Assembly: GCA_019455065.1 (NCBI GenBank)
Contig: JACFNC010000005.1
Span: 62,001-126,000, forward strand
Source: Rhodospirillales bacterium
GTDB taxonomy: Bacteria > Pseudomonadota > Alphaproteobacteria > Rhodospirillales > Magnetospirillaceae
Reading direction: 5' to 3'
DNA: 64,000 nt
Part shown: positions 38,178 to 47,496 of the stretch, piece by piece
Numbering within the stretch: the first letter of the stretch is position 1
How the letters are laid out: each line of letters opens with the position of its first letter
Translations under genes and position numbers: made by a program
Notes under the pieces: generated by a model
What the model was told of the DNA's origin: nothing
Database searches by the model: none
What the model saw: the letters and a program-made list of their open reading frames with translations, nothing else

Positions 38178-39377
38178 GTGTCGCGAAGCAGGGGAGGGCA
38201 TCTCGGCGCTGCCCAACGCGGGGGCGAGTATCGTCTCGCCGATCCGCCTTCGCTGCCCGAGGAGTTCCGCATCTTGCGCGATCAGGTGCGCCGCTTCGTG
38301 GAGAGCGAGGTGGTGCCGAACGGGGAGGCATGGGAACGCGAGGGCCGGATTCCCCGCGAGTTGTTCCGGCACATGGGGCAGCTCGGCTTTCTGGGAATGC
38401 GGCACGAACGGGACTATGGCGGCACCGATCTGGGGCCGATGGCGTCGATGGTGTTCGCCGAGGAACTTGCGCGCTCGACGTTCGGGGGAGTGACCGCCTC
38501 GGTCCTGGTGCATACCGACATGTCGGCCGTGCACATCACGATGCGCGGTTCTTCCGAGCAGAAGGCCCGGTATCTGCCGGCCGTGATCAACGGCGACATC
38601 GTCTGCGCCATCGCGGTGACCGAGCCGGATGCCGGCTCCGACGTCGCCGGCCTCAGGACCTGGGCGCGCCGCGACGGCGGCGACTGGATCATCAACGGCG
38701 CCAAGATGTTCATCACCAACGCCGTCCATGGCGATCTGATCATCGTGGCCGCCCGCACCGATCCGGCCGCCAAGGGTAGCCGCGGAATCTCGCTCTTTCT
38801 GGTCGAACGGAATCTGCCGGGCGTGGCCGTGACCCCTCTCGAGAAGCATGGCTGGCTGTGCTCTGACACGGCGGCGATCAGCCTCGACAGCGTCCGGGTG
38901 CCGGCCAACGCGTTGTTGGGCGAGGAGAACCGGGGCTTTTACGGGATCATGGAGACTTTCCAGAACGAGCGGATCTGCATCGGGGGAATCTGCGCGGGCG
39001 AGAGCGCGAAGGCGATCGAGCTGACGGTCGACTACGTCAAGACCCGGCGCGCCTTTGGGGGAACGCTCTGGGACCAGCAAGTCGTCCGCAACAAGCTGGC
39101 GATGCTCGCCGCCAAGGCGGCGGCGGCCCGGCAGCTTGCCTATCACGCGGCGGAACTCGCCGCCGCCGGTCATGACTGCATCCGGGAAGTCTCGATGGTC
39201 AAGGCGCTGGCGCCGGAGGTCTTGCACGAGGTCGTGCATGGATGCCTGCAACTGCACGGCGGCACCGGGTTCATGCGGGGCACCCCCATCGAGCGGATGG
39301 CCCGCGATGCCCGCATCCTGACCATCGGCGGCGGCGCCACCGAGGTCATGCTCGAGGAGGTTGCCAAGCGCATGTGA
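38178..39377 (+). CDS. Acyl-CoA dehydrogenase, IVD/LCAD-like active-site type
   Basis: About 399 residues. The FAD segment is CAIAVTEPDAGSDVAGLRTW, and FITNAVHGDLIIVAART follows. The C-terminal motif is LTIGGGATEVMLEE, so Gly replaces the short-chain catalytic Glu. A Glu in METFQNERICIGG is in the helix position used by isovaleryl- and long-chain enzymes. Start: GTG 38178 with GGGAGG eight bases upstream; GTG 38172 is an alternative. Likely oxidises a branched or cyclic acyl-CoA. It precedes the FAD oxidoreductase by 75 bp. Confidence 0.82.
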   Translation: MSRSRGGHLGAAQRGGEYRLADPPSLPEEFRILRDQVRRFVESEVVPNGEAWEREGRIPRELFRHMGQLGFLGMRHERDYGGTDLGPMASMVFAEELARSTFGGVTASVLVHTDMSAVHITMRGSSEQKARYLPAVINGDIVCAIAVTEPDAGSDVAGLRTWARRDGGDWIINGAKMFITNAVHGDLIIVAARTDPAAKGSRGISLFLVERNLPGVAVTPLEKHGWLCSDTAAISLDSVRVPANALLGEENRGFYGIMETFQNERICIGGICAGESAKAIELTVDYVKTRRAFGGTLWDQQVVRNKLAMLAAKAAAARQLAYHAAELAAAGHDCIREVSMVKALAPEVLHEVVHGCLQLHGGTGFMRGTPIERMARDARILTIGGGATEVMLEEVAKRM

Positions 39378-39452
39378 ACCTCGGCCGGGCTGACCGGCCG
39401 CAGACGGGCCGCCGCCAAGAGTGGCCCGGGAAGAACGACCAGGGAGAGAGGA

Positions 39453-40772
39453 ATGGACGGATTTGTAGCGGACGAACGCTTCGACGCGGTCGTCATCGGC
39501 GCCGGGGCGGGGGGACTATGCGCCGCGGCGCGCTTGGCGAAGGCCGGGTACTCGACGCTGCTGATCGAGGCGCGCGACCGGCTGGGCGGGCGCGCCTCCA
39601 CCGAGGAGATCGACGGCTTCAGAGTCAACACCGGCGCCATCGCCCTGGAGCTCGGCGGCGTTTTCGAGGAGACGTTCGCCGAGGTCGGCGCGCCGCTGGA
39701 CATCCGTCTGCCCGAGCCGCCCGCCGCCTTCTATCTCAATGGAAAGGTGGTCGACGTGAGCCGGGGCGGCTGGGGAACCCTCCTGGGAGGGCTCACGAAG
39801 CACACCGCCCGGATCCTCGACACCTTCGGCGAGGCCCGCCGCGGCAATCTGCCCGACGGTCGCCAGTCGACCCAGGATTGGCTGAACGGCCTTACCCGCA
39901 ACAAGACGGTACATGCGATCTTCCGCAATCTTTGCGCGGCGATCTTCGCTTGCAACGCGGATGAACTTCCGGCCCGCGCCTTCCTCACCTATTTCACGCG
40001 CAAGGGCGCGTTCAAGCGGTTCGGTTTCTGTCCGCGTGGCACCATCGGCGTCTGGGAGGATCTTGCGGCGGCCGCGCGGGCGCATGGCGCCGACATTCGC
40101 CTGTCGACGCCGGCACAAGCGATCGCGGTTGACGGCGGCCGCGTGCGCGGCGTGCTCGTCAGCGAGAATGGCCGCGAACGTCGTATCGCTGCCGGGATCG
40201 TCGTGAGCAATGCCGGGCCCAAGCACACGGTGGCCCTGGCCGGGGCCGCGCACTTCCCGAGCGAATATGTCGACCTGGTCAGCACGCGGCTGAAGCCCGC
40301 CGCCAACATCGTCATCAATTTCGCAAGCCGCGATCCCCTGCTGCATGCCCCCGGCCTCGTCACCTTTGGCCGAACCCGCAGGCTGTGCAACATGGCCAAT
40401 CTCACCGCGACCTGCCCCGAGTTGGCCCCGGAGGGGTGGCACCTCTATGTCGCCTATGCCGTCCCGAAGCCGGCGATCGGCGAATTCGATGCCGATGCCG
40501 AGATCGCCGAAGCGATGACCGACCTTCACGAGCAGATACCTGGTTTCGGCTCGGCCAAACTGCTGTCCGTCCGGGTGATGCGCGACGACTGGCCGGCCCA
40601 GCGCAGCCTTTCCGGCTACGATCTGCCGCGGCAGACGGGTGTCGGCGGGCTGTGGTGTGTCGGCGACGCCGTCAAGGACTACGGCAACGGCGGCACCCAG
40701 GCCTGCGCCGAGACCGCCAAGCTGGTGGTCGATGAGATCGGGGCGACGCATCCACCGTCGCGTCTGAACTAG
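39453..40772 (+). CDS. FAD-dependent amine-oxidase/phytoene-desaturase-like oxidoreductase
   Basis: A 439-residue flavoprotein. The N-terminal dinucleotide fold is AVVIGAGAGGLCAAARLAKAG, followed by the second-Gly motif RDRLGGRASTEEIDGFRVN. The C-terminal GLWCVGDAVKDYGNGGTQAC is the FAD-closing segment of the phytoene desaturase/protoporphyrinogen oxidase group. No carotenoid genes are nearby. Here it begins a plus-strand run that continues into a Liv-type transporter, so it may oxidise or saturate a cyclic intermediate. The substrate is unknown. Confidence 0.75.
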   Translation: MDGFVADERFDAVVIGAGAGGLCAAARLAKAGYSTLLIEARDRLGGRASTEEIDGFRVNTGAIALELGGVFEETFAEVGAPLDIRLPEPPAAFYLNGKVVDVSRGGWGTLLGGLTKHTARILDTFGEARRGNLPDGRQSTQDWLNGLTRNKTVHAIFRNLCAAIFACNADELPARAFLTYFTRKGAFKRFGFCPRGTIGVWEDLAAAARAHGADIRLSTPAQAIAVDGGRVRGVLVSENGRERRIAAGIVVSNAGPKHTVALAGAAHFPSEYVDLVSTRLKPAANIVINFASRDPLLHAPGLVTFGRTRRLCNMANLTATCPELAPEGWHLYVAYAVPKPAIGEFDADAEIAEAMTDLHEQIPGFGSAKLLSVRVMRDDWPAQRSLSGYDLPRQTGVGGLWCVGDAVKDYGNGGTQACAETAKLVVDEIGATHPPSRLN

Positions 40773-40787
40773 CGGAAGGCGAGAGGG

Positions 40788-41588
40788 ATGTCGCAGGCGA
40801 CGCTCGAGATCAGAAACCTGCAGGTGATCTACGGCGGCGCGATCGAGGCGGTCCGCGACGTTTCGGTCCGCGTTGAGCCGGGGCGGATCGTTGCCCTTCT
40901 GGGGGCCAACGGCGCCGGTAAGTCGACCCTGCTCAAGGCGGTATCCGGCGTGCTGGCCAAGGAAGAAGGGGAAATAGAGGGCGGCGCAATCACCTTCGGC
41001 GGTCGCGACATTGCCGGCTTGCCGGCGGAAATGATCGTTCGCCTGGGGATCGTCCAGGTGCCTGAAGGCCGTCGTCTGTTCGCGCCGCTGACCGTGGACG
41101 AGAACCTGGAGATGGGCGGCTATGCGGCCGGTCCCCGCGTCCTGGCCGAGCGACGGGCAATGGTATTCGAACTGTTCCCGCGGCTTGCGGAGCGGCGGCG
41201 GCAGATTTCCGGTTATCTGTCCGGGGGCGAGCAGCAGATGGTGGCGATTGGGCGCGCCTTGATGGGGGGACCGCGCTTGCTCGCCTTGGACGAACCGTCG
41301 CTCGGCCTGGCGCCCATCGTCATCGACCAGATCTATTCCGTCATAGCGCGGCTCAACAAGGAGCTCGGGCTGGCCGTCCTGCTGGTCGAGCAGAACGCCC
41401 AGCGTGCGCTCGACATTGCCGACTACGGCTACATCGTCGAGCGCGGCCGTATTGTGCTCGACGGCGAGGCGGACAGCCTGACCGCGAACGACGACGTGCG
41501 GGAATTCTACCTCGGTGTTTCCGGCGCCGATCAGAAGAGCCTGCGGGAGGTCAAGCACTACAAGCGTCGCAAACGGTGGCTGTCATGA
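40788..41588 (+). CDS. ABC transporter ATP-binding protein, LivF-like (second system)
   Basis: A 266-residue nucleotide-binding subunit. Walker A LLGANGAGKSTLLKAVSG, signature YLSGGEQQMVAIGRALMGG, Walker B LLALDEPSLGLAPIVID, LLVEQNAQRALDIAD. A ~30-residue C-terminal tail (GADQKSLREVKHYKRRKRW) is longer than in most LivF proteins. ATGA overlap with the LivG-like gene. In this second system the ATPases come first and the permeases follow the ligase gene. Confidence 0.87.
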   Translation: MSQATLEIRNLQVIYGGAIEAVRDVSVRVEPGRIVALLGANGAGKSTLLKAVSGVLAKEEGEIEGGAITFGGRDIAGLPAEMIVRLGIVQVPEGRRLFAPLTVDENLEMGGYAAGPRVLAERRAMVFELFPRLAERRRQISGYLSGGEQQMVAIGRALMGGPRLLALDEPSLGLAPIVIDQIYSVIARLNKELGLAVLLVEQNAQRALDIADYGYIVERGRIVLDGEADSLTANDDVREFYLGVSGADQKSLREVKHYKRRKRWLS

Positions 41589-42388
41589 GCGCGCTGCTCG
41601 AAATCCAGGGGGCCACCAAGGCGTTTCGCGGTCTGGTCGCGGTCTCGGATGTCTCGCTGAGCGTCGAACGGGGCGAGGTCTGCAGCGTCATCGGCCCCAA
41701 CGGCGCCGGCAAGACGACCCTGTTCAATCTGATCAGCGGCGTGCTCCGCCCCACCTCGGGGCGTATCGTTTTCGACGGCAAGGACATGGGGCGCGTCCCC
41801 TCCCACCGGTTCGCCGCGCACGGCATCGGCCGCACTTTCCAGAACCTCGCGCTGTTCAAGCACGCCACGGTCGTCGAAAACCTTCTGGTGGGCTGCCACA
41901 CGAGCCTGCGGTCCGGCGTGTTCGCCGGCGCCGTCTTCTTCGGCCGCGCCCGCCGCGAAGAGATCGCGGCCCGGGAGCAGGTGGAGGAGATCGTCGAGTT
42001 CCTGGAAATCGAGGAACTGCGGGAGAAGGTCGTCGGAACGCTCTCCTACGGCCAGCAGAAGCGCGTCGAATTGGGCCGGGCGCTGGCCTGCCGCCCGAAG
42101 CTGTTGCTGCTCGACGAAATGGTGTCGGGGATGAACCAGGAGGAAACCGAGGACATCGCCCGCTTCATTCTCGACATCCGCGACGACTACGGCATCTCGG
42201 TGCTGATGATCGAGCACAACATGCGGATCGTCATGGACATCTCCGATCGCGTCCATGTGCTCCATTTCGGGCAGAAAATCGCGGAGGGAGCACCCGCGGA
42301 AATCGGCCGGGACGACACGGTCGCCGCCGCTTATCTCGGTCCCGCCACGGCAAAACATCCTCGGAGGCTCGCCGATGCGAATCGCTGA
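41585..42388 (+). CDS. ABC transporter ATP-binding protein, LivG-like (second system)
   Basis: About 267 residues. Walker A VIGPNGAGKTTLFNLISG, signature TLSYGQQKRVELGRALA, Walker B LLLLDEMVSGMNQEETED. The usual Pro after DE is Met here (DEMVSGMN), a pattern seen in some LivG proteins. The switch region is LMIEHNMRIVMD. ATG 41585 overlaps the LivF stop; a GTG at 41576 is possible. The 3' end overlaps the next ligase by 14 bp. Confidence 0.86.
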   Translation: MSALLEIQGATKAFRGLVAVSDVSLSVERGEVCSVIGPNGAGKTTLFNLISGVLRPTSGRIVFDGKDMGRVPSHRFAAHGIGRTFQNLALFKHATVVENLLVGCHTSLRSGVFAGAVFFGRARREEIAAREQVEEIVEFLEIEELREKVVGTLSYGQQKRVELGRALACRPKLLLLDEMVSGMNQEETEDIARFILDIRDDYGISVLMIEHNMRIVMDISDRVHVLHFGQKIAEGAPAEIGRDDTVAAAYLGPATAKHPRRLADANR

Positions 42389-44279
42389 CGCCTCGATCGC
42401 GAACGCGCTGCGTCCCCTGAGCGCCGCCGATCTTCCGCAACGTCTGTTCGAGGGCTCGACAACCCTGCCCCGACTGTTGCGATACCGTGCGGAAACGCAA
42501 GGCGGCACATTGGCGCTTCGCGAGAAAGACCGCGGCGTCTGGCGCCGTTATACGTGGTCGCACTACTACGCCACGGTGCGGCGCGTCGCGCTGGGCCTCG
42601 CGGCCCTTGGGTTGCGCGCCGGCGACCGCATCGCCATCGCCAGCGAGAACACTCCGGAGTGGTTCTACGCCGACCTCGGGGCGGAATCGCTCGGCGCCGT
42701 GACAGTGGGGATCTATCCCACGAATCCCTGGCCCGAGCTGCAATACATCGTCGGCCACAGCGGGGCGCGGATCGTCTTCACGGGCGATCAGGAGCAGACG
42801 GACAAGGTCATCGAGGCGCTGGAACGGGAAGGCGGCCTGCCTGCGGTCGAACGCATCGTATGCGTCGACATGAAGGGGATGCGGGGCTATCGCCACGAGA
42901 AGTTGATGTCGTTCGCTGACCTTCTGGAACTCGGGGACGCCCACTTGCGGGAGCGGCCGAGCGCAGGTGCGGACCTGGATGCGGCCATTGACGCGGCGAG
43001 CCCCGACGATTGCTGCATCCTGGTCTACACCTCGGGGACCACCGGCCCCCCGAAGGGCTCGATGATCTCTCACCGCAACATCATCTACTCCGCCTTCACC
43101 TATGCCGAGGGTTGCGGCGTTCTTGAGCGGCATTTCGAGGCGGTGTGCTACCTCCCCCTGTGTCACATGGCCGAGCGTTGCTACTCGATGGTGATGCAGT
43201 TGGTGACCGGCGGCTCGATCAATTTCGCCGAATCGATCGATACGGTGGCTGCCAACGTGCGAGAGATCGCGCCGACCTTTTTCATCGGTGTGCCGCGCAT
43301 CTACGAGAAGCTCCATCAGGGATTCCTGCTCAAGCTGGACGACAGCGGGCCGGTCCAGCGTTGGGCCTTTCGGCAGGCGATGCGGCTTGGGCGCGGCCTG
43401 TCGGAACGCCGGCATGCCCGGGTGGGGGCGACGGGCCTCGGTGATCGCGCACTGGCCGCGTCCCTTTACTGGACGATGTTCCGCAACATCCACCGCTATA
43501 TGGGCCTCGACCGGTCACGCCACCGGCTGTGCGCCGGCGCGGCCGTCTCGCCCGAGCTCATGCGGTTCTTCGACATCATTGGGCTCCCGGTCAGCCAGGG
43601 TTACGGGCTTACCGAGTGCGGGGGCGTGGCCTTCCTCCAGCGCGGCGTTCATTGCCGCCCCGGCGGCGCCGGCACCGCGTTGCGCGGCGTGGAGTGGGTC
43701 CAGGCCGACGACGGCGAGATCATCCTTCGCAGCCCGGGCGTTTTCCTGGGTTATTTCGCCGATGCGAGCGCAACCTCCCAGAGCTTGTCCGCCGACGGTT
43801 GGCTGGCGTCGGGCGACATCGTCGAGGTGCTCGACAACGGCGAGATCACCGTCGTCGACCGCAAGAAGGCGATCATCATCACCAGCGGCGGCAAGAACAT
43901 CTCGCCTTCCGAGATCGAGAACGCGCTGAAGGACAGCCCATACATCGCCGAAGCGATCGTCGTCGGGGAGGGGCGCAAGTTCGTCGGTGCCCTGATACAG
44001 ATCGACTACGACACCGTCGGACGATGGGCGCGCGATCGCGGTCTGGCCTACACGACCTATCGGTCGCTCACCCTGCTGCCCGAGGTGGGCGCGCTGGTGC
44101 AGCAAGTGGTTGACGCCGTGAATTCCCGGTTCGCCCGGGTCGAATCTGTCCGGCGTTTCGTGCTGCTCGAGAAGCAACTCGATCACGACGATGGCGAGCT
44201 TACGGCGACGCAGAAGGTGCGGCGCGGCGTGATCGACAAGAAGTTCCAAAAGGAACTGGCCGAAATCTACGGGGAGTGA
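42375..44279 (+). CDS. Long-chain-type AMP-forming acyl-CoA synthetase
   Basis: A 634-residue FadD15/FACS-type synthetase: A3 LVYTSGTTGPPKGSMISHRN, A5 SQGYGLTECGGVAF, A7 GWLASGDIVEVLDNGE, ITVVDRKKAIIITSGGKNIS, and the catalytic Lys in LTATQKVRRGVIDKKF. The insertion between A3 and A5 (residues ~320-400) is typical of the long-chain branch. ATG 42375 follows GGAGG and lies inside the LivG-like gene. It is sandwiched between ATPase and permease genes of one importer, so uptake and activation of the same acid are likely coupled. Confidence 0.85.
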   Translation: MRIADASIANALRPLSAADLPQRLFEGSTTLPRLLRYRAETQGGTLALREKDRGVWRRYTWSHYYATVRRVALGLAALGLRAGDRIAIASENTPEWFYADLGAESLGAVTVGIYPTNPWPELQYIVGHSGARIVFTGDQEQTDKVIEALEREGGLPAVERIVCVDMKGMRGYRHEKLMSFADLLELGDAHLRERPSAGADLDAAIDAASPDDCCILVYTSGTTGPPKGSMISHRNIIYSAFTYAEGCGVLERHFEAVCYLPLCHMAERCYSMVMQLVTGGSINFAESIDTVAANVREIAPTFFIGVPRIYEKLHQGFLLKLDDSGPVQRWAFRQAMRLGRGLSERRHARVGATGLGDRALAASLYWTMFRNIHRYMGLDRSRHRLCAGAAVSPELMRFFDIIGLPVSQGYGLTECGGVAFLQRGVHCRPGGAGTALRGVEWVQADDGEIILRSPGVFLGYFADASATSQSLSADGWLASGDIVEVLDNGEITVVDRKKAIIITSGGKNISPSEIENALKDSPYIAEAIVVGEGRKFVGALIQIDYDTVGRWARDRGLAYTTYRSLTLLPEVGALVQQVVDAVNSRFARVESVRRFVLLEKQLDHDDGELTATQKVRRGVIDKKFQKELAEIYGE

Positions 44280-44285
44280 GAGGCG

Positions 44286-45158
44286 ATGCAGTATCTCGTC
44301 GACCTGGTTGTCTCCGGCATCGCCGTCGGCGCCATCTATGGGCTGGTGGCCATGGGCTTCGCCCTGATCTACAAGGCGACCGGTCTCGTGAACTTCGCTC
44401 AAGGCGAGATGGCGATGGTCATCGCCTACATAGCCTGGACCATCGCCGGCACCGTACCGGGACATCCGTGGCTCGTCGTCGGTGGCGCCCTCGTCGCGGC
44501 CCTGCTGCTCGGGCTCGTGATCGAACGGCTGATCATGCGGCCGATGCTGGGCGAACCCGTGTTCGCGACGGTCATGGTGACGATCGCCCTGGCCGTCATC
44601 CTTCGGTCCCTCGTGTTGCTCGTCTGGGACCCGTATCCGCATGCGCTCGACATCGGCGTGGGGCGTGACGTGATTCATTTCGGCGGCACCGGCGTGCGGA
44701 GCGCCCAAGTCGCGGTCATGGCGACACTCCTCGCCACCTGTGCCGTCATGTGGGCGTTCTTTCGCTTCAGCAGGATCGGCAAGGCGATGCGCGCGGTCGC
44801 TGCGGATGAGCGCACCGCCCAGTTGATGGGGATAAGCGCGGCGCGCATCCACGCCGTCGCATGGGTCGGTTCGTCCCTGATCGCCGGGATCGCCGGGATC
44901 TTCTTTGCCCTGATCTACGACGTTTCCCCCAATCTTTACCACGTCGGCCTCAAAGCGTTTCCCGCGACCATCCTGGGCGGGCTCGATTCCGTTTTGGGAT
45001 CGGGTCTGAGCGGCGTGGTGCTCGGCGTCGCCGAGAACCTCGCCGGCGGCTATCTGGCGCCCAGCCTGAAGGAGATTACCGGCTTTGCCGTGATCATCGC
45101 CGTGCTGATGGTCCGGCCGTTCGGGCTGTTCGGCGAACGCGAAATCGAGAGGGTCTGA
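44286..45158 (+). CDS. Branched-chain-type ABC permease, LivH-like (second system)
   Basis: A 290-residue permease with about eight hydrophobic segments. It opens QYLVDLVVSGIAVGAIYGLV and has ATGLVNFAQGEMAMVIAYI. The coupling loop is FSRIGKAMRAVAADERTAQL. It ends in a TGATG overlap with the LivM-like gene. It is 6 bp after the ligase stop. Confidence 0.87.
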   Translation: MQYLVDLVVSGIAVGAIYGLVAMGFALIYKATGLVNFAQGEMAMVIAYIAWTIAGTVPGHPWLVVGGALVAALLLGLVIERLIMRPMLGEPVFATVMVTIALAVILRSLVLLVWDPYPHALDIGVGRDVIHFGGTGVRSAQVAVMATLLATCAVMWAFFRFSRIGKAMRAVAADERTAQLMGISAARIHAVAWVGSSLIAGIAGIFFALIYDVSPNLYHVGLKAFPATILGGLDSVLGSGLSGVVLGVAENLAGGYLAPSLKEITGFAVIIAVLMVRPFGLFGEREIERV

Positions 45159-46204
45159 TGCGTAGCGGGCACTACAAGGAGAGCGTTCCCAGCCTGATCG
45201 TCCTGAGCGATTCCACCGCGGTGTGGGTATGGGGCGGGATTCTGGTTCTGGCGATGGCGATGGCCCCCTATTTCCTCAACGCCTACCTGCTGTCCTTTCT
45301 GGTGCTCATCCTGATCACGGGCACCGGCGCCCTCGGGCTGCACGTGCTGACCGGCTGCACCGGACTGATATCGCTGGGCCATGTGGGCTTCCTGCTGCTG
45401 GGCGCCTACGCCTACGCGGTGCCGGTTGCCAAGTTCGGCGCGCCGCCACTGATCGGCTTTCTTTCCGCCGGTGTGGTCCCGGCGCTGGTCAGCATCGTCG
45501 TCGGCGTGCCTTCCCTGCGGCTCAAAGGGCTGTATTTGGCGATAACCACGCTCGCCTTCGCGTTCATCATCAGCCATGTCGTGCTGAGCATGAGCTGGCT
45601 GACCAATGGAGCGCGTGGCCTGCCGGTGATGCGTCCCGAGCTGTTGGGAATCGATTTCGAGAGCGATGCCCGCTTCGCCCATCTGTGCCTCGTGGTCGCC
45701 GTGGCGACGCTGTTCGCGGTGCTCAACATCCAGCGCTCCCGTGTCGGGCGCGCCTTTGTTGCGGTGCGCGACAACGACATCGCCGCGCGCACGATGGGCA
45801 TCAACCTGCAGGCGTACAAATTGCGCGCCTTCATGACCAGCGCCTTCATCAGCGGCATCGCGGGCGCCCTTTTCGGCATCTATTTGAGCTTCGTGTCGGT
45901 GGAAGGCTTTCCATTTCTGATGAGCATCGAGGCGCTGGCGATCCTCATCGTCGGGGGGTTGGGGTCGACCGCGGGCGTGGTGCTCGGCACGGTCTTGATC
46001 GTTCTGCTGCCGGAGGTGGCGCGCATCGCCTTGGGGATGTTGGGCCCGCAGGCCGAGATGCTCTTTTCCACTGCGGCTCATGAGTTGCGCACCGTGCTCT
46101 ACGGCCTGGTGATCATCCTGTTCCTGCGCTTCGAGCCCCGCGGGCTCGTCGGAGTGTGGCGTGACGTCAAGCGACTGTGGGTCAATTGGCCACTGCGCCA
46201 CTGA
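45158..46204 (+). CDS. Branched-chain-type ABC permease, LivM-like (second system)
   Basis: A 348-residue permease. A ~30-residue hydrophilic start precedes the membrane region. TGCTGLISLGHVGFLLLGAY and LKGLYLAITTLAFAFIISHV are the LivM signatures. The coupling segment is VGRAFVAVRDNDIAARTMGI. C-terminal GLVGVWRDVKRLW is also usual. Its start overlaps the LivH stop by one base. Confidence 0.87.
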   Translation: MRSGHYKESVPSLIVLSDSTAVWVWGGILVLAMAMAPYFLNAYLLSFLVLILITGTGALGLHVLTGCTGLISLGHVGFLLLGAYAYAVPVAKFGAPPLIGFLSAGVVPALVSIVVGVPSLRLKGLYLAITTLAFAFIISHVVLSMSWLTNGARGLPVMRPELLGIDFESDARFAHLCLVVAVATLFAVLNIQRSRVGRAFVAVRDNDIAARTMGINLQAYKLRAFMTSAFISGIAGALFGIYLSFVSVEGFPFLMSIEALAILIVGGLGSTAGVVLGTVLIVLLPEVARIALGMLGPQAEMLFSTAAHELRTVLYGLVIILFLRFEPRGLVGVWRDVKRLWVNWPLRH

Positions 46205-46244
46205 AACGGTGCATCAAGCACAAATGCCATAAGGGAGGGAGAAG

Positions 46245-47390
46245 ATGGTTTCGAGACTTGCGATTATCTTGGCGGTAGGGCTGTTCGCCGCCACCGCTGC
46301 CAAGGCCGACCAGGGAATCACGGACACCGAGATATTGCTCGGGGAGGTCGAACCGCTGACCGGGCCGCCCGCACTGCTCGGTGTCGCCTACAATGTCGGC
46401 ACCAAGATGGCGGTGGCCGAGGCCAACGCGGCCGGCGGCGTCGCCGGCAGAAAGCTGCGCGTCATCGTCGAGGACGACGGCTACGTGGCGGCCCGCACCA
46501 TCCAATCGGTGAAGAAGCTGATCGACGTCGACAAGGTCTTCGCCTTGACCTCGCTCTCAGGCTCCAACGGCGTTGCCGCCTTGCCGGTGGTCGAGAAAGC
46601 CGGGATCCCGACGATGGCCTCGATCGCGCCGATCACTCCCCTCTACCAGCCGCCGCGCAAGAACGTCTTCGTGGTCGGTCAATCCTATGAAGAGGGGATG
46701 TACCAGTTGGTGCGCTACCTCGCCCGCAAACATCCCGGGGCGAAATGGGGCATCCTCACGCAGAACGACGATTACGGCGTCGCTCTGCGCGCGGGCTTTT
46801 CTCACGCGCTCAAGGACGGCGGCATCAACGTCGTCTTCGAGGGGGAATACAAGAAGGGGCAACAGGACTTTTCGTCGGACATTCTGCGCGCGCGGCAGGC
46901 CGGCACCGAAGTCTTCATGGCCGGCGGCGTTCTCGCCGAAACCGTGGCCATGGTCCGCGAGTTCGAGAAACTGAACAGCAAGCCCGCCATCGGCATGTTC
47001 TGGCCGGGGCGCGTGCCGGTGACGCTGAAGCTCATGGGACCGGCCGGCGAAGGAATCTACGCCGTCGATTACGTCGAGACCGACGACAGCGCAGCGGTGA
47101 AGGCCTTCGTCGAGCGGGCGAAGGCACTGGTGAGCGAGGGCGAGGTCAAGGCGATCAACCGTTACAGCCTGGCGTCCTATGCCAGCACGAAGGTGCTGAT
47201 CGAAGCCATGCGGCGTTGCGCCAAGACCCTGACCTGGGCCTGCACCATCGCCGAACTCGAGAAGACCAAGGGGTTCGAGACGGCCGTGATGGGACCGATC
47301 AGCTTCGGCCCCGGCGTGCGCTTCTCATCGCAGGCCGTGCGGATCATGCGCGGTGATGCGGCCAGCCTGACCTACAAGGTAACCGACTGA
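46245..47390 (+). CDS. Periplasmic substrate-binding protein (second Liv-type system)
   Basis: A 381-residue binding protein. Signal peptide at the N-terminus (VSRLAIILAVGLFAATAAKA, cleavage after AKA). The mature protein begins DQGITDTEILLGEVEPLTGP. Family segments: AAGGVAGRKLRVIVEDDGYV and WGILTQNDDYGVALRAGF. GGGAGGGAG lies before the ATG. Completes the second importer. The ligand is not readable from the sequence. Confidence 0.87.
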   Translation: MVSRLAIILAVGLFAATAAKADQGITDTEILLGEVEPLTGPPALLGVAYNVGTKMAVAEANAAGGVAGRKLRVIVEDDGYVAARTIQSVKKLIDVDKVFALTSLSGSNGVAALPVVEKAGIPTMASIAPITPLYQPPRKNVFVVGQSYEEGMYQLVRYLARKHPGAKWGILTQNDDYGVALRAGFSHALKDGGINVVFEGEYKKGQQDFSSDILRARQAGTEVFMAGGVLAETVAMVREFEKLNSKPAIGMFWPGRVPVTLKLMGPAGEGIYAVDYVETDDSAAVKAFVERAKALVSEGEVKAINRYSLASYASTKVLIEAMRRCAKTLTWACTIAELEKTKGFETAVMGPISFGPGVRFSSQAVRIMRGDAASLTYKVTD

Positions 47391-47424
47391 CAAAAAAGGC
47401 CTTTCAAGCCAGGTCCTTCCGCCT

Positions 47425-47460
47425 CGCCCCTTGGCCCCGTCCGGCCGGTGCCGAGGGGCG
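47425..47460 (+). terminator. Hairpin between the second transporter and the mutase genes
   Basis: CGCCCCTTGGC (47425-47435) pairs with GCCGAGGGGCG (47450-47460) over 11 bp with one G-U wobble; the loop itself contains the self-complementary CCGGCCGG. No T-run. It may separate or attenuate transcription into the B12 mutase genes. Confidence 0.45.
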
Positions 47461-47496
47461 GGCGGAACGGCCTCTCGAAGGTCTATCGGAGATGCA

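Noticed and set aside
39516-41558. 680-codon minus-strand frame
   Set aside because: Antisense to the FAD oxidoreductase and LivF-like genes, both with intact motifs; no fold signature in the antisense product.
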